DNA of 64,000 nucleotides from SXOA01 sp046593355 (lineage in GTDB: Bacteria; Planctomycetota; Planctomycetia; Pirellulales; Pirellulaceae). The stretch is taken from contig JBKJNY010000102.1 of assembly GCA_046593355.1 (NCBI GenBank), positions 92,824-156,823 of the forward strand. The letters are read 5' to 3'. Of this stretch, positions 1 to 8,763 are shown piece by piece. Numbering within the stretch: the first letter of the stretch is position 1; each line of letters opens with the position of its first letter. The notes beneath the pieces are model-generated. The model saw only the letters and a program-made list of their open reading frames with translations, was not told the origin of the DNA and did not search any database. Position numbers and translations under genes: made by a program.

Positions 1-333
1 TTCTTAGCCGAGACTGCGATGCAGACGTTCACAACCTGGGACGCCCACCAGCATATTCACCTCACCCAGTCCTTTCCGTCGGCTCACACGGCGACGGCGA
101 CGGGACTGGCATGTGGACTGGCATTTTTTTACCCTCGAGGCACTTGGCTGTTCATTTTGCTGGCCATGCTGACCGCGCTGCAAAGAATGTACGCCCGCGA
201 GCATTACCTCAGCGACGTGTTCGCCGGAGCAGCCGTAGGCACACTCGTGGGCATCGTGACGACCAGCCGACTACGCTCGAACCGCTGGCTGGATAGCCTG
301 GAAAACGCAGCAGGGATGAAAGGCAAATCCTAG
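1..333 (+). CDS. PAP2-family phosphatase, C-terminal part (5' end outside window)
   Basis: This is the last 110 residues of a type 2 phosphatidic acid phosphatase (PAP2) membrane protein; the frame is open to the left edge. Two of the three family motifs are visible. PSAH (the PSGH motif) is followed by a hydrophobic helix. The third motif is the RMYAREHYLSD segment, with the conserved Arg, the nucleophilic His and the Asp that orients it. Two further hydrophobic segments fit the last membrane helices. Such enzymes remove phosphate from lipid phosphates such as phosphatidate or undecaprenyl pyrophosphate; the actual substrate cannot be told from this fragment. It converges on the next gene, and a short palindrome lies between the two stop codons. 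Confidence 0.85.
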   Translation, partial: FLAETAMQTFTTWDAHQHIHLTQSFPSAHTATATGLACGLAFFYPRGTWLFILLAMLTALQRMYAREHYLSDVFAGAAVGTLVGIVTTSRLRSNRWLDSLENAAGMKGKS

Positions 334-370
334 ACCCTCACCCCGGCCCTCTCCCAAAGGGAGAGGGGGA
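334..370. repeat. REP-like palindrome, family H copy 1
   Basis: Arms CCCTCTCCC (347-355) and GGGAGAGGG (359-367) with a 3-nt loop, preceded by a CCCTCACC motif. It sits between two convergent stop codons, so it could end transcription on both strands. A second copy of the same unit lies in inverse orientation at 29608-29647. Similar sequences are common in many bacterial genomes. Confidence 0.8.
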
Positions 371-374
371 AATG

Positions 375-1721
375 CTACGGAATGAAGTTCACCTGGGCGA
401 TGACCTCGGCATCAAACCCGCGATTGGGCCGCTGCGCCAGCGGAAACGCGCCGCCGATGCGGAACTGGAAGCGGTCGTTCCAGATGGTGTGGATGCCGAC
501 GGTGAGATTGGTCGCCGTCTGCTGGTTGGACAGATTGCCGAGCTGATAGAAGTTCGGTCCTGCGGGGCCAATGTGGGTGGCATTCACGAAGTCGCCGGTC
601 TGCGTCGCGGCAACGTAATGCACTTCCCCGACGAAAGCCATTCCCGTGATCCCGCCACCTCCGGGATTCTGATAGAACCACGCTCCCCCCGCCAAATCCA
701 GGTGCATCCGCGTTTGGGGAGTGTAGACGCCGATGGTCACATCCGGTCCGCCCGGTGAACCCACCACAAACTGGTTGCCGCTGGCCGGCACGCTGGCGGT
801 GATGAAGCCCTGAAAGAACGTGGCATCCGTCGGCAGAGCCATGACGCCAATAAACGGGAGCACTGTGGTGGAGCTGTTGCGAAGTTGATACCGGGTGAAT
901 GGCCCTCGGCCCTGCACGCTGGAACCCGTCGGCAACTCCAGCCCCAGGCCACCGGAGAGAATGGCATAGTCGCTCCGCCAAATGGCCGTCTTGGAGATCA
1001 AGCCCAGGTTGCCGAACCCGCCCGACGAGGCTCCCGGATTGCCGGCAAAGTCAAATCCGCTCGTCAGCGGCAACTGCAATTGCCAGGACGAGATTCCATC
1101 CATGAACGTCTGCTCGGTCCCGAGCGTGTACTGGTCCACCGGCGAAAAGATCTGCCGATTGCCGTCCCGCGTCTGGATCGCATTTTCAAAATGGTTGAAA
1201 TTGAAGAAGGAACGGCTCTGCGGCACGGGCGTATTGTTATCCGAAATCTGCAGAGGTCCTGCCCCGCCTCCCATCGGGATGTCGGTCACCATGGGCTTTT
1301 GCGGGACTCCATTGAAATCCGTCGCTCGTGCCAGCAATTGCCCGCTCGCCCCGTAGTAATGGCCGAACATGCGCGGGGCGCTGGCGAGGTAATCACCGGT
1401 GTCGCTTGTCGAAGGAGGAGCCAAGTTCTGCCCTTCCGTGGCCGGGCGCCGCGTGGGACGCCGCGGAGCAGTGCCAGGGCGTGTGGTAGTACCCGGCTGC
1501 TGGAACATTACCAAATCAACGTCGGAGTCTGCGAAGTAGCCCTCCGCGCTTTCCGTGAAGGGGGAATGGGTACTCTCGTCGACCACATCGTCCGTTACGT
1601 CAACCTCGCTTCCTAGCAAAAGCGTGGACGCTAGCACGCTGGCAAGAGCGATGGCCCATCGGCAACAGGCTGGCATCTGTCGGGAGATTGACCACACTGA
1701 AACTTCGAGCTTCGCGCGCAT
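375..1721 (-). CDS. Secreted, probable outer-membrane beta-barrel protein
   Basis: No family is recognised with certainty. The 448-residue protein starts with a basic N-terminus and a hydrophobic stretch (about residues 20-37) that fits a signal peptide. A Thr/Arg/Pro-rich linker (about 75-95) follows. The remainder alternates short polar and aromatic strands with Gly and Asn turns, as in planctomycete outer-membrane barrel or transporter-like proteins, and ends in a strand (AQVNFIP). The start is supported by a GGAGG sequence 8 nt upstream. It lies 139 nt downstream of the Ser/Thr kinase gene on the same strand and could be co-transcribed with it. The barrel call is inference from composition and periodicity only. 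Confidence 0.7.
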   Translation of the reverse strand: MRAKLEVSVWSISRQMPACCRWAIALASVLASTLLLGSEVDVTDDVVDESTHSPFTESAEGYFADSDVDLVMFQQPGTTTRPGTAPRRPTRRPATEGQNLAPPSTSDTGDYLASAPRMFGHYYGASGQLLARATDFNGVPQKPMVTDIPMGGGAGPLQISDNNTPVPQSRSFFNFNHFENAIQTRDGNRQIFSPVDQYTLGTEQTFMDGISSWQLQLPLTSGFDFAGNPGASSGGFGNLGLISKTAIWRSDYAILSGGLGLELPTGSSVQGRGPFTRYQLRNSSTTVLPFIGVMALPTDATFFQGFITASVPASGNQFVVGSPGGPDVTIGVYTPQTRMHLDLAGGAWFYQNPGGGGITGMAFVGEVHYVAATQTGDFVNATHIGPAGPNFYQLGNLSNQQTATNLTVGIHTIWNDRFQFRIGGAFPLAQRPNRGFDAEVIAQVNFIP

Positions 1722-1860
1722 ATAGATATCCCTCCGTTCACATCGTATCGGACATGACGATGCGGGCGTGTGAGCCGGATTCTACTAGGGATACGGTTTT
1801 TACGATTCCACAGGCCTGCTCGGACCGAGGCGATGCAAGCACCCACTGGGTAGATTGTGG

Positions 1861-4371
1861 TCATTGAGATTTTCCGCCTCGGGACACGCCGATCTCCTCC
1901 GGCTTGGGAATCGCCGGAAATTCGGGGGCTGCCGCCGCTTGTTCGATCAGCGTATCCACCCACGGTTGGCCGTAGTCTTTGGCGGCCGCCGTGAGGCAAA
2001 CATTCATTTGCTTTAGCTCTTGCTCGCTGAGCTTTTTCCACTGCCGCAGGCGCAATAGCTCACGAAAGGTCATGACGTAATCTCGCTGATGACTGATTTT
2101 TACCGACTGCAGGGCCTGAAACTCATAAAATGCGGAAATGAGGTAGTCAAACGCTTCCGCCGATTCCTTTTGCAGCTCCCGGACCCTCGCAAGGTTGAGC
2201 TGCATCCCGGCCATAGTGCCTCGATATTCGACGACACCGACATTCCCGACAACAAGTTCGTCGGAAACCCTTAGCCCCTCATAGTAACGCTCTCCCGCAA
2301 GCGCCAAATCTTTATCTCCATTCCGAACGAACGCGATATCCCCCAGCCGTTGCCAACACATTGCCAAAGCATAGAGATCGTCGAGACTGCGCCCTTTCCG
2401 CTGAGTAAGCAGTAAAAAAACATCGCGGGCCTGACCTGCGGCCGTTTCGGCTTCAACGAGCTTCCGCTGCGAAAGAAAGAAGACCCCCAGGTTATCGAAG
2501 CCTTTGGCAAGATCTCGCTGTACGCCGACATTCGCCGGTTCTCTTTGCAACAACCCATTCCGGCGCCGCTGGGCAGCTTGATACTGCTCTAGCGCCATTG
2601 GGGAATGCCCAAGCGATTCTTCCAGCAGACCAAGGTTCATCTCCGAGTTGGCCAGCAATTGCCCGGCGACGATATCCCGCGGCTTCAGTTCCACGAGCAA
2701 GCGTCGCAAAGTGCTCGCATCTTGCAGTGGCCCTGCCGCCTCTGGGAATCGCTGCTGCTCGAAGTGCAAGGTGCCGATCTGCGTTTTCATTTTGGAAAGC
2801 TCTTCCAGCAACTGGATATTCTGCGGATCCGCCTGGTAGAGTTTATCCAGCGATTCCGCAGCCGTTTCCATGAGCGAGAGAGCTTCTTTTGGCTTCCCCA
2901 GATTCTTGGTGACGAAGCCCATCTGGAAACGAACCATTGCGATATCTATTGGCAATCGCTGATTCTTCTCCAATTTGGGAAGCAGCTGCTCGTATTCCTT
3001 GAGCGCCTTGCCATAGATGTCGGCTGTGATCGGCTGCATGCCTGGCTGATTGAAAAGTGTTTCTTCACTAATGCGCACCAGAAGCTGATCCACCATCTTC
3101 ATCGCTGCCTGATTCGTTTCGTCGGCTTCATGTAAGGCGGCGGTGGCCTTCCTTTCTCCCTCCAGGGCCTGGTTCCTTCCGACCCACAAGCCGACGAATG
3201 ACACCATGAGTGCCACGGAAACGATCGCGATGGAGCCTGCCCACGCGGGGTTGCGCCGGCACCAGCGGATGACTTTTTCCCAGGTCGCGGTGGGGCGGGC
3301 GAGGATGGGGCGATCTTCGAGAAACCTTTGTAGCTCTTCGGCCAGCTCGCCCGCGGTTTGATAGCGGCGGGCGGGGGACTTTTCCAGGCACTTGAGGCAG
3401 ATGGTTTCGACGTCGCGCGGGATCGCCGGGTTCAGCCGCCGCGGGGAGACCGGGTCGACGGTCATCACCTGTTGCAGCGTCTCGCCCAGGGTGGCGGCTG
3501 TGAAGGGAGGTCGGCCGACGAGTGTTTCGTAGAGGGTGGCTCCAAGGGAATACACGTCGCTCCATTTCCCCATCTCTTCATGCTTGCCCCGGGCCTGCTC
3601 CGGCGGCATGTAGCTGGGCGTGCCGAGCACCGTCCCCGTCGCCGTCAGTTGCGAGTTCTCCTGGGCGTTGGTCGCCAGGCCAAAGTCCGTGATCTTCGGC
3701 TCTTCGTACTTGTCCAGCAGGATGTTCTGCGGCTTGAGGTCGCGGTGGAGAATGCCGGCGTTGTGGGCATAGTCGACGGCGAGCGCCAGCTTGCGAATGA
3801 TGATGGCCGCCCGCTGCGGTTGGAGAGGCCGCTCGCTGATGAGCTTGTGCAGGCTTTGCCCCTCGACGTACTCCATCGTAAAGAACGGCGATCCGGCGTG
3901 CTCGCCGACGTCGTAGACGCCGACGATGTTGGGGTGCTCCAAATGCGCGGCGGCCCGAGCCTCCACCATGAAGCGGGCCACCTCCTGCTCTTCCGCGAGC
4001 TGCCCCACCTTGATCAACTTCAGGGCCACAATCCGCTTCAGCCGCCGCGACCGGGCCTTGAGCACCAGGCCCATGCCGCCATGCCCGATCTTGTCGAGGA
4101 TGTCGTACTCGCCGACTCGATCAAACGGCAGCCCCGCCACGGCTGGCGCGGGAGGCATGTTGGCGATCGTAGCGCCCGCGTCACCGGCAGGAATCTCGCG
4201 GGCCATCGTGGCATAGATATCAGCGGGGGGCGTGTCCCCCGGAGTAGTCCCGGCTGGCGAGGAAGGCGCGATCGTCTCCATCGCTTCAGGTCGCAGCGGG
4301 GGCGCAAGGTCAAGCGTGCCGAACTCATCGGCTGTGTCGCGTCCATCGGGTTTATCACGCCGTTCCGCCAT
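1861..4371 (-). CDS. Membrane-anchored Ser/Thr protein kinase with TPR-like C-terminal region
   Basis: 836 residues. After a Pro/Ala-rich leader, a complete Hanks-type kinase domain spans about 88-352: glycine loop GHGGMG (96-101), catalytic Lys K118 in VALKLI, HRDLKPQN with D211, DFG at 229-231 and a PPEQA substrate-loop motif. The short RPILARP linker and one transmembrane helix (about 376-397) follow, as is typical of planctomycete kinases. The roughly 430-residue region beyond the membrane is helical and TPR-like (paired helices in the segments QMGFVTKNLG and NLGVFFLSQR). The kinase domain is expected in the cytoplasm with the helical part on the other side as a sensor or scaffold. It is the first gene of a minus-strand pair with the probable barrel protein. 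No substrate is predicted. Confidence 0.96.
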   Translation of the reverse strand: MAERRDKPDGRDTADEFGTLDLAPPLRPEAMETIAPSSPAGTTPGDTPPADIYATMAREIPAGDAGATIANMPPAPAVAGLPFDRVGEYDILDKIGHGGMGLVLKARSRRLKRIVALKLIKVGQLAEEQEVARFMVEARAAAHLEHPNIVGVYDVGEHAGSPFFTMEYVEGQSLHKLISERPLQPQRAAIIIRKLALAVDYAHNAGILHRDLKPQNILLDKYEEPKITDFGLATNAQENSQLTATGTVLGTPSYMPPEQARGKHEEMGKWSDVYSLGATLYETLVGRPPFTAATLGETLQQVMTVDPVSPRRLNPAIPRDVETICLKCLEKSPARRYQTAGELAEELQRFLEDRPILARPTATWEKVIRWCRRNPAWAGSIAIVSVALMVSFVGLWVGRNQALEGERKATAALHEADETNQAAMKMVDQLLVRISEETLFNQPGMQPITADIYGKALKEYEQLLPKLEKNQRLPIDIAMVRFQMGFVTKNLGKPKEALSLMETAAESLDKLYQADPQNIQLLEELSKMKTQIGTLHFEQQRFPEAAGPLQDASTLRRLLVELKPRDIVAGQLLANSEMNLGLLEESLGHSPMALEQYQAAQRRRNGLLQREPANVGVQRDLAKGFDNLGVFFLSQRKLVEAETAAGQARDVFLLLTQRKGRSLDDLYALAMCWQRLGDIAFVRNGDKDLALAGERYYEGLRVSDELVVGNVGVVEYRGTMAGMQLNLARVRELQKESAEAFDYLISAFYEFQALQSVKISHQRDYVMTFRELLRLRQWKKLSEQELKQMNVCLTAAAKDYGQPWVDTLIEQAAAAPEFPAIPKPEEIGVSRGGKSQ

Positions 4372-4416
4372 GGTTATCGATCCGCTGGACTCCCATTACG
4401 CCGGCTGTGGTTCGCC

Positions 4417-4496
4417 GGGTGGCACGCCCACGGCCTTGCGTGGGCGTGAATATGTTGAACTCCGCACGCCCACCGAAAGCCGTGGACGTGCCACCC
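4417..4496. repeat. Double-hairpin element, family A copy 1
   Basis: Two hairpins whose outer ends also pair (GGTGGCACG near 4418, CGTGCCACC near 4486-4494). The left hairpin has stem CACGCCCAC closing on GTGGGCGTG. It fills the gap between the kinase start and the nadD stop. The right hairpin has accumulated mismatches. Confidence 0.85.
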
Positions 4497-5108
4497 TCAC
4501 CAACTGCGGTACAGCCCTTGCGTTTCAATATACTTCTCGACGGCCCGTGGAGTGCGATACCGCAATGTCCGGCCCCCCGCCGCCCGCTGCCGAAGCTCCG
4601 TGCTGCTCAGCTCGATGAGCGGCATCTCCACCTGACTGGCCTTCATGGTTTCGAGTCTGGACTCCGTTACCAGCCCCATCAGCGGAGCGAAGTCCGGCTC
4701 GGGTGAACCCGCCCGCCGCACCACGACGGGGATGGCGAGCGTCAGGATCTCCGCCGGCTCGCGCCAAGTAGGCAAGTCCCGCAGCGAATCGGCCCCCATC
4801 AGCAAGAATAGCTCCGCTTGCGGTTTTTGCGCGGAAATGGCGCGAAGTGTCTCCACCGTATAGCTCACTCCTCCGCGGTCAATCTCGAGCGGCGACACCC
4901 GGAAGCACTCGTTTCCCGAGGTCGCCAATTCCAGCATCTCCACGCGCGCCTTCGCGGGAGCCAACTCAAACCCCAACTTGTGGGGCGGAGCGGCTGCGGG
5001 CAGAAACCACACTTCGCTCAGCCGGCACTGCTCGCGGCAGCTTTCGGCCAGGAGCAAATGGCCGTAATGCACGGGGTCAAACGAGCCGCCGAAGATGCCG
5101 AGTCGCAT
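4497..5108 (-). CDS. nadD: Nicotinate-nucleotide adenylyltransferase
   Basis: 203 residues, the usual size for NadD. It transfers AMP from ATP to nicotinate mononucleotide to give deamido-NAD, the penultimate step of NAD synthesis, in the cytoplasm. The N-terminus carries the nucleotidyltransferase signature GGSFDPVHYGH, and the C-terminal segment ELSSTELRQR matches the SSTxIR motif. The chosen Met begins MRLGIFGGSF; an ATG 18 nt further upstream is also possible but would lengthen the protein beyond the normal start of the fold. It lies between family A palindromic elements on both sides and runs in the same direction as the kinase gene. CoaD at 22991 is a different member of the superfamily. 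Confidence 0.95.
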   Translation of the reverse strand: MRLGIFGGSFDPVHYGHLLLAESCREQCRLSEVWFLPAAAPPHKLGFELAPAKARVEMLELATSGNECFRVSPLEIDRGGVSYTVETLRAISAQKPQAELFLLMGADSLRDLPTWREPAEILTLAIPVVVRRAGSPEPDFAPLMGLVTESRLETMKASQVEMPLIELSSTELRQRAAGGRTLRYRTPRAVEKYIETQGLYRSW

Positions 5109-5127
5109 GAGACGTAGCTGGAACATT

Positions 5128-5204
5128 GGGTGGCACGCCCACAGCTTTGTGTGGGCGTGAGGGATGCGTAAACACGCTCACGCAAAGCCGTGAGCGTGGC
5201 ACCC
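5128..5204. repeat. Double-hairpin element, family A copy 2
   Basis: Left hairpin CACGCCCAC to GTGGGCGTG; the pair next to the core is A:T here instead of the G:C of other copies, a compensatory change. The right hairpin uses a different stem, CACGCTCAC with GTGAGCGTG, and the complementary core GCAAAGC. It lies between the htrA-like stop and the nadD start. Confidence 0.9.
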
Positions 5205-5218
5205 AGTCATTCTACCAC

Positions 5219-6583
5219 CTAGGGCCGCGTCCGTTCCGCCAGCCGGATTTGCCCCTGCAAGGTCTCGGTCCCGCGGATGATGTAGAACACGACCGGCTCC
5301 TCCTTGGAGATTTCTTCGCGCTCCAGAATGTAGGCGATGTTCTCCAGGGAAGTGGTTTCCCAGATGTGCATGCCGACCAGCACGTCGCCGGTGCGAATTC
5401 CCTGCTGCCAGGCCGGGCTGCTCTTGCGGACGTCCAGCACTCGCAGCCCGCCGTGGTAACGCGAATTGAGCTGCTTGAAATCGTTGTCGTTCATCGGCGA
5501 AAGCTTGATGCCCAGTGTTCCCCACACCCGTTCGTTCAGTCCCGGCTTGCCAGGCCGGGCGCTGGAAACCATGGCCAGCTTGCCGGTAATAGGAGAGTCT
5601 TTCCGCACCGCCGTGACGGCCAGCTCTTCGCCGGCACGCTGGCCGAGAAACGCGAACTCAATATCCAAGGCCCGCTCAATCTTCCGTCCGTTGACCTCGG
5701 TGACGATATCCCCCGCTTGCAGGCCGGCTTTGTCCGCGGGGCTGTCTTTCTTGACGCTGCTCACGGCGAAGGCTCGCCGGTCCGGCTCGACGATGGACTT
5801 GCCGACGATGCCGTGCGAGCTTTGCTCCAGCTTCTCGGTGCTCATCAGCCGGGCGGCCACTTCCAGGGCGTCATCGATCGGTATGGCAAAGCCGATGCCC
5901 TGGGCGCCGACCCGCACGGCCACATTGATGGCGATCGTTTCGCCATCGATGTTGATCAGCGGACCGCCGGAGTTGCCGGGATTAATCGCGGCATCGGTCT
6001 GGATTAGGTTGAAGTATTTCTGGTCGTCGCTGACCTGTACCGTGCGCGTGAGGGCGCTGATGTGGCCGATGGTTGTCGTGTGCGGGTAGCCATAGGCGTT
6101 GCCGATGGCAATGACATCCTCGCCCACCATCAGGTCGCACGAAGTGCCGAACTTGATCGGCCGCAATTCTTCCTTCACATCGACCTTGATGACGGCCAGA
6201 TCCGTCTTCGGATCATGGGCAATCAGCTTGGCAACCACCTCCCGTTCGTCGTGGAGCGACACCTGGATCTGGGTGACCCCTTCCACGACGTGGTAGTTGG
6301 TCACGATGTAGCCGCGGGGATCAATGATGATGCCCGTCCCCATGCCGTTGACTTGCTTGGCATCTTGCGACTCGCCACGGACCGTCTTCCGCCCGTGGAT
6401 GTTCACGATGGAGGGCCTGGCATCGGCGACGGCCCGCACGATGGGGGATCGGCGCAGCTCGCTGGCCTTTGCGGCGGGATAAGCGAGCACCGGCATGAAT
6501 GGCGACGAAGCCACCGCCGCGCACGCGAGAGACAGGCCGGAGAGCCAGCGGCGGGATGCGGAGCGGAGGCGATGATCGGGCAT
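5219..6583 (-). CDS. HtrA/Deg-like serine protease with two PDZ domains
   Basis: 454 residues with an Arg-rich N-terminus and a hydrophobic signal region (about 11-40), so it acts outside the cytoplasmic membrane. The trypsin-like S1C domain shows the full triad: H98 in TNYHVVEG, D128 in DPKTDLAVIK and S205 in NPGNSGGPL. Two PDZ domains follow. The first has SPADKAGLQAGDIV and the second SPAWQQGIRTGDVL, both typical of HtrA. It probably degrades or refolds misfolded envelope proteins. The Met chosen (6583) begins MPDHRLRSAS directly before the signal peptide; the frame stays open far upstream but that part has no family resemblance. It is the gene upstream of nadD on the minus strand. Confidence 0.93.
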   Translation of the reverse strand: MPDHRLRSASRRWLSGLSLACAAVASSPFMPVLAYPAAKASELRRSPIVRAVADARPSIVNIHGRKTVRGESQDAKQVNGMGTGIIIDPRGYIVTNYHVVEGVTQIQVSLHDEREVVAKLIAHDPKTDLAVIKVDVKEELRPIKFGTSCDLMVGEDVIAIGNAYGYPHTTTIGHISALTRTVQVSDDQKYFNLIQTDAAINPGNSGGPLINIDGETIAINVAVRVGAQGIGFAIPIDDALEVAARLMSTEKLEQSSHGIVGKSIVEPDRRAFAVSSVKKDSPADKAGLQAGDIVTEVNGRKIERALDIEFAFLGQRAGEELAVTAVRKDSPITGKLAMVSSARPGKPGLNERVWGTLGIKLSPMNDNDFKQLNSRYHGGLRVLDVRKSSPAWQQGIRTGDVLVGMHIWETTSLENIAYILEREEISKEEPVVFYIIRGTETLQGQIRLAERTRP

Positions 6584-6837
6584 GAGGGGCTCGTCAAGGC
6601 TGGGGCAGTCAGGCCTGCGGACCGCCATCCAGCGCCACGGGTACTGGCGCGGAGAAGTGGCGTGGGCGAGGAATCCACAAGGCTCATCGGTCCCGCCGAA
6701 TTGACTGCTTGACGAGAGGGGGCGTCGCCCGCAGACTCGCTCTACCTTCACAGAGCCTGATAAACTTTGCGGGCTGGGAAGCGGAAAGATTGCCGCCCGC
6801 GGGATTTGCGGCAGATGCTGGCAAAGAGTTCCAAGGC

Positions 6838-7293
6838 TTACTTGGCTGGCTCGACCGGAAGCAGCGCTGGCGTGGGCTCGCCGTCGGTTTCTGAATCCAC
6901 GGGTGGCACGCCCACTGCTTTGCGTGGGCGTGAAGGGACGCCGTGAACACTCCCACTCAAAGCAGTGGGCGTGCCACCCATGCCCGGTGCTAGCAGCGAC
7001 GGATCGACAGCGACCGGCAGTATCGCCGGATACTGAGGCTGCGTTTCGAACACCGGATGAGTCGGCAGCGGGTGATATCGGGGAATCGGCGAAGCCACCG
7101 CGGGTGCGGGCACGGGCGGGGACAACGATCCTCGGCGGAGAACTTTGGGATGGCCGGGACGACCGCCACCACTCACAAAGGAACCGTCCCCTTCTGGGCA
7201 AACCGGCCCGCAGCAGCAGCCCGCTAGCGTAGCCAGCAACAGGCCGCTGCAACAGCGGACCGCTAGCGTCGACGAAAGCCGAAGGGAAGGCAT
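6838..7293 (-). CDS. Small Pro-rich lipoprotein containing a translated palindrome
   Basis: 151 residues of unknown function. The N-terminus is a lipoprotein signal peptide with lipobox LAGC followed by two more Cys, so the mature protein should be lipid-anchored. The body is rich in Pro and Val and has no recognised domain. Its second half (about residues 105-131) is encoded by a complete family A double-hairpin element at 6901-6980, which is read in frame and ends with the original frame still open. The protein may therefore have been enlarged by an element insertion, or the gene may be only marginally functional. It lies 254 nt upstream of the protease gene on the same strand. Confidence 0.6.
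   Translation of the reverse strand: MPSLRLSSTLAVRCCSGLLLATLAGCCCGPVCPEGDGSFVSGGGRPGHPKVLRRGSLSPPVPAPAVASPIPRYHPLPTHPVFETQPQYPAILPVAVDPSLLAPGMGGTPTALSGSVHGVPSRPRKAVGVPPVDSETDGEPTPALLPVEPAK
6901..6980. repeat. Double-hairpin element, family A copy 3, inside a coding frame
   Basis: Outer arms GGGTGGCACG (6901) and GTGCCACCC (6971-6979). The left hairpin has core GCTTTGC, the right hairpin AAAGC with a partly altered stem. Unlike the other A copies it lies wholly within a reading frame (the lipoprotein at 6838-7293). Confidence 0.88.
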
Positions 7294-7345
7294 CGAGATT
7301 ATCCTGACGAAGTGTCATCATTATCGGCCCTCCCCACCGCACACT

Positions 7346-8638
7346 TTACCGAGCCGGCAAATTCTGCCTGGCTTCTTCGTTTTGACTTTGCTTCTCCGGC
7401 CGCTTGGCCACTCCCTGCAAAAGCTGCAACAGCAGGAACAGGACAATCGGCACCAACAAATAGAACGGCCAGGCCCGCCAGAACGCCGACTCGCGGAGCG
7501 GCAGTTGCAAGCCCTCGACGGCAGCGGCAACGAGGACCGCCACGAAGGTACCGGAAAGCATCAGGCAGCCGCCAACGGCCATGACTCCTTTGAACGACTG
7601 CTCTTCGGAATGCTCTTCGCCGAAAAACTCCACCGCCCGTCCGCGCGCCAGGCTGCGATCCACGCTTTCGGCCACTTCCACGTCGCGGCAGGCGGCCAGC
7701 CACGAAGACTCTTGCTGGTCATGCCCCGCGAGCTTTTGGCTGACGATGTTAAGGGCCGCGCTGAATTCGTTTTGCGATGGAAACTCCGATGTTGCCATTT
7801 CCGACGAGCCCCCACCAGACACTTTCACCACCGCGGAAGGCGATACGCCGCTGGACTGCGAAAGCACGGCGCGACCGCGAGCGCCCATGACGGTGACTTG
7901 TAGTTTTTCCGCGTGCGCCGCGGGCATAACCATCCAGCGGGCCGCGAATGGCACCTCGCCCGATAAATGGACCGCGAGGTTCTCCAAGGGCGGGAGCGTC
8001 TTGGAGCGCGGCCCCAGAGGATCGACCGTTTCTCCCACCGCGGCACCGGTGGCGCTCATCTTGTGAATGGGTCCTAAGAACTCTCGCGCCAGAGATACAT
8101 CGCGGGCAAGCTGCGCCAGCACCCTCGGGCGACTGCGACTGGTCATTTCTCGCTCGAACAGGATTTGCTCCACGGAACCTATCGGGGAGGTGTCACTAGT
8201 GAGGACAAGGTTCGCCAGCGCTTCCAGGGCAGCGCGATTCTGCCCGGGAATGAACGGCAGGATGATGCCTTTGCTGTCGCCGCGAATCATGTCGAGCTCA
8301 AAACCCACCAGCGCCTCGCAGCCCGGATGAATCACCACCAGCGGCACCGCTTCCTGCACCAGCTTGCGAAGCTGGTCGTTCCGCCGTTCGTCCGCCGCAA
8401 AGCCGGTGCTGCGGGAAGGATCGAGCCGGCCGCGGGAGACGATGACCACGTCCGCCAGATTGCCGAGCAGCAGCGTCTCCCAGTCCTCGTCGAGCCGGGC
8501 GCTGGGGGCGAGCGCCTGGACCTGCGACTGGAACTCCGCCGTGTCATAGGCGGCGACGAGCGCATGGTCCCCGTCAGCAATGGCCCCTTGGACCAAAGCC
8601 AGCGTTTCGTCGTCGCAGCCGAGGAGTGCCAGTTTCAT
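7346..8638 (-). CDS. Hypothetical protein with Rossmann-like N-terminus and two C-terminal membrane helices
   Basis: 430 residues, family not identified. The N-terminus MKLALLGCDDETL resembles the beta strand and turn of a Rossmann or response-regulator fold, and the first 200 residues keep an alternating strand-helix pattern (VVIVSRGRLD, VPLVVIHPGC). The protein ends with two hydrophobic helices (about residues 365-388 and 398-420). The soluble part may face the cytoplasm and be held at the membrane by this tail. The start at 8638 is preferred because codons further upstream belong to the family B palindrome. It is transcribed on the minus strand, downstream of the SDR gene. Confidence 0.75.
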   Translation of the reverse strand: MKLALLGCDDETLALVQGAIADGDHALVAAYDTAEFQSQVQALAPSARLDEDWETLLLGNLADVVIVSRGRLDPSRSTGFAADERRNDQLRKLVQEAVPLVVIHPGCEALVGFELDMIRGDSKGIILPFIPGQNRAALEALANLVLTSDTSPIGSVEQILFEREMTSRSRPRVLAQLARDVSLAREFLGPIHKMSATGAAVGETVDPLGPRSKTLPPLENLAVHLSGEVPFAARWMVMPAAHAEKLQVTVMGARGRAVLSQSSGVSPSAVVKVSGGGSSEMATSEFPSQNEFSAALNIVSQKLAGHDQQESSWLAACRDVEVAESVDRSLARGRAVEFFGEEHSEEQSFKGVMAVGGCLMLSGTFVAVLVAAAVEGLQLPLRESAFWRAWPFYLLVPIVLFLLLQLLQGVAKRPEKQSQNEEARQNLPAR

Positions 8639-8645
8639 GATTTTC

Positions 8646-8763
8646 TGTAGGGTGCATGAGCGCCAGCGAAATGAACGCGGGAGCGATATTCGATGGCCGG
8701 GTTGACCCAACCTGCTTGCGGCATCATTCACGCGTGCATGGCGCTTCGCTTATGCACCCTACA
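8646..8763. repeat. Palindromic element, family B copy 1
   Basis: Terminal arms TGTAGGGTGCAT (8646-8657) and ATGCACCCTACA (8752-8763); each half also contains a GTGCAT/ATGCAC hairpin or its remnant. The right edge holds CTA at 8759-8761, which is the TAG stop codon of the minus-strand SDR gene. Homologous to the copy at 25093. Confidence 0.92.

Noticed and set aside
375..1721. Assignment of a specific transport function to the putative barrel protein
   Set aside because: Only composition and strand periodicity support it; no signature was seen.
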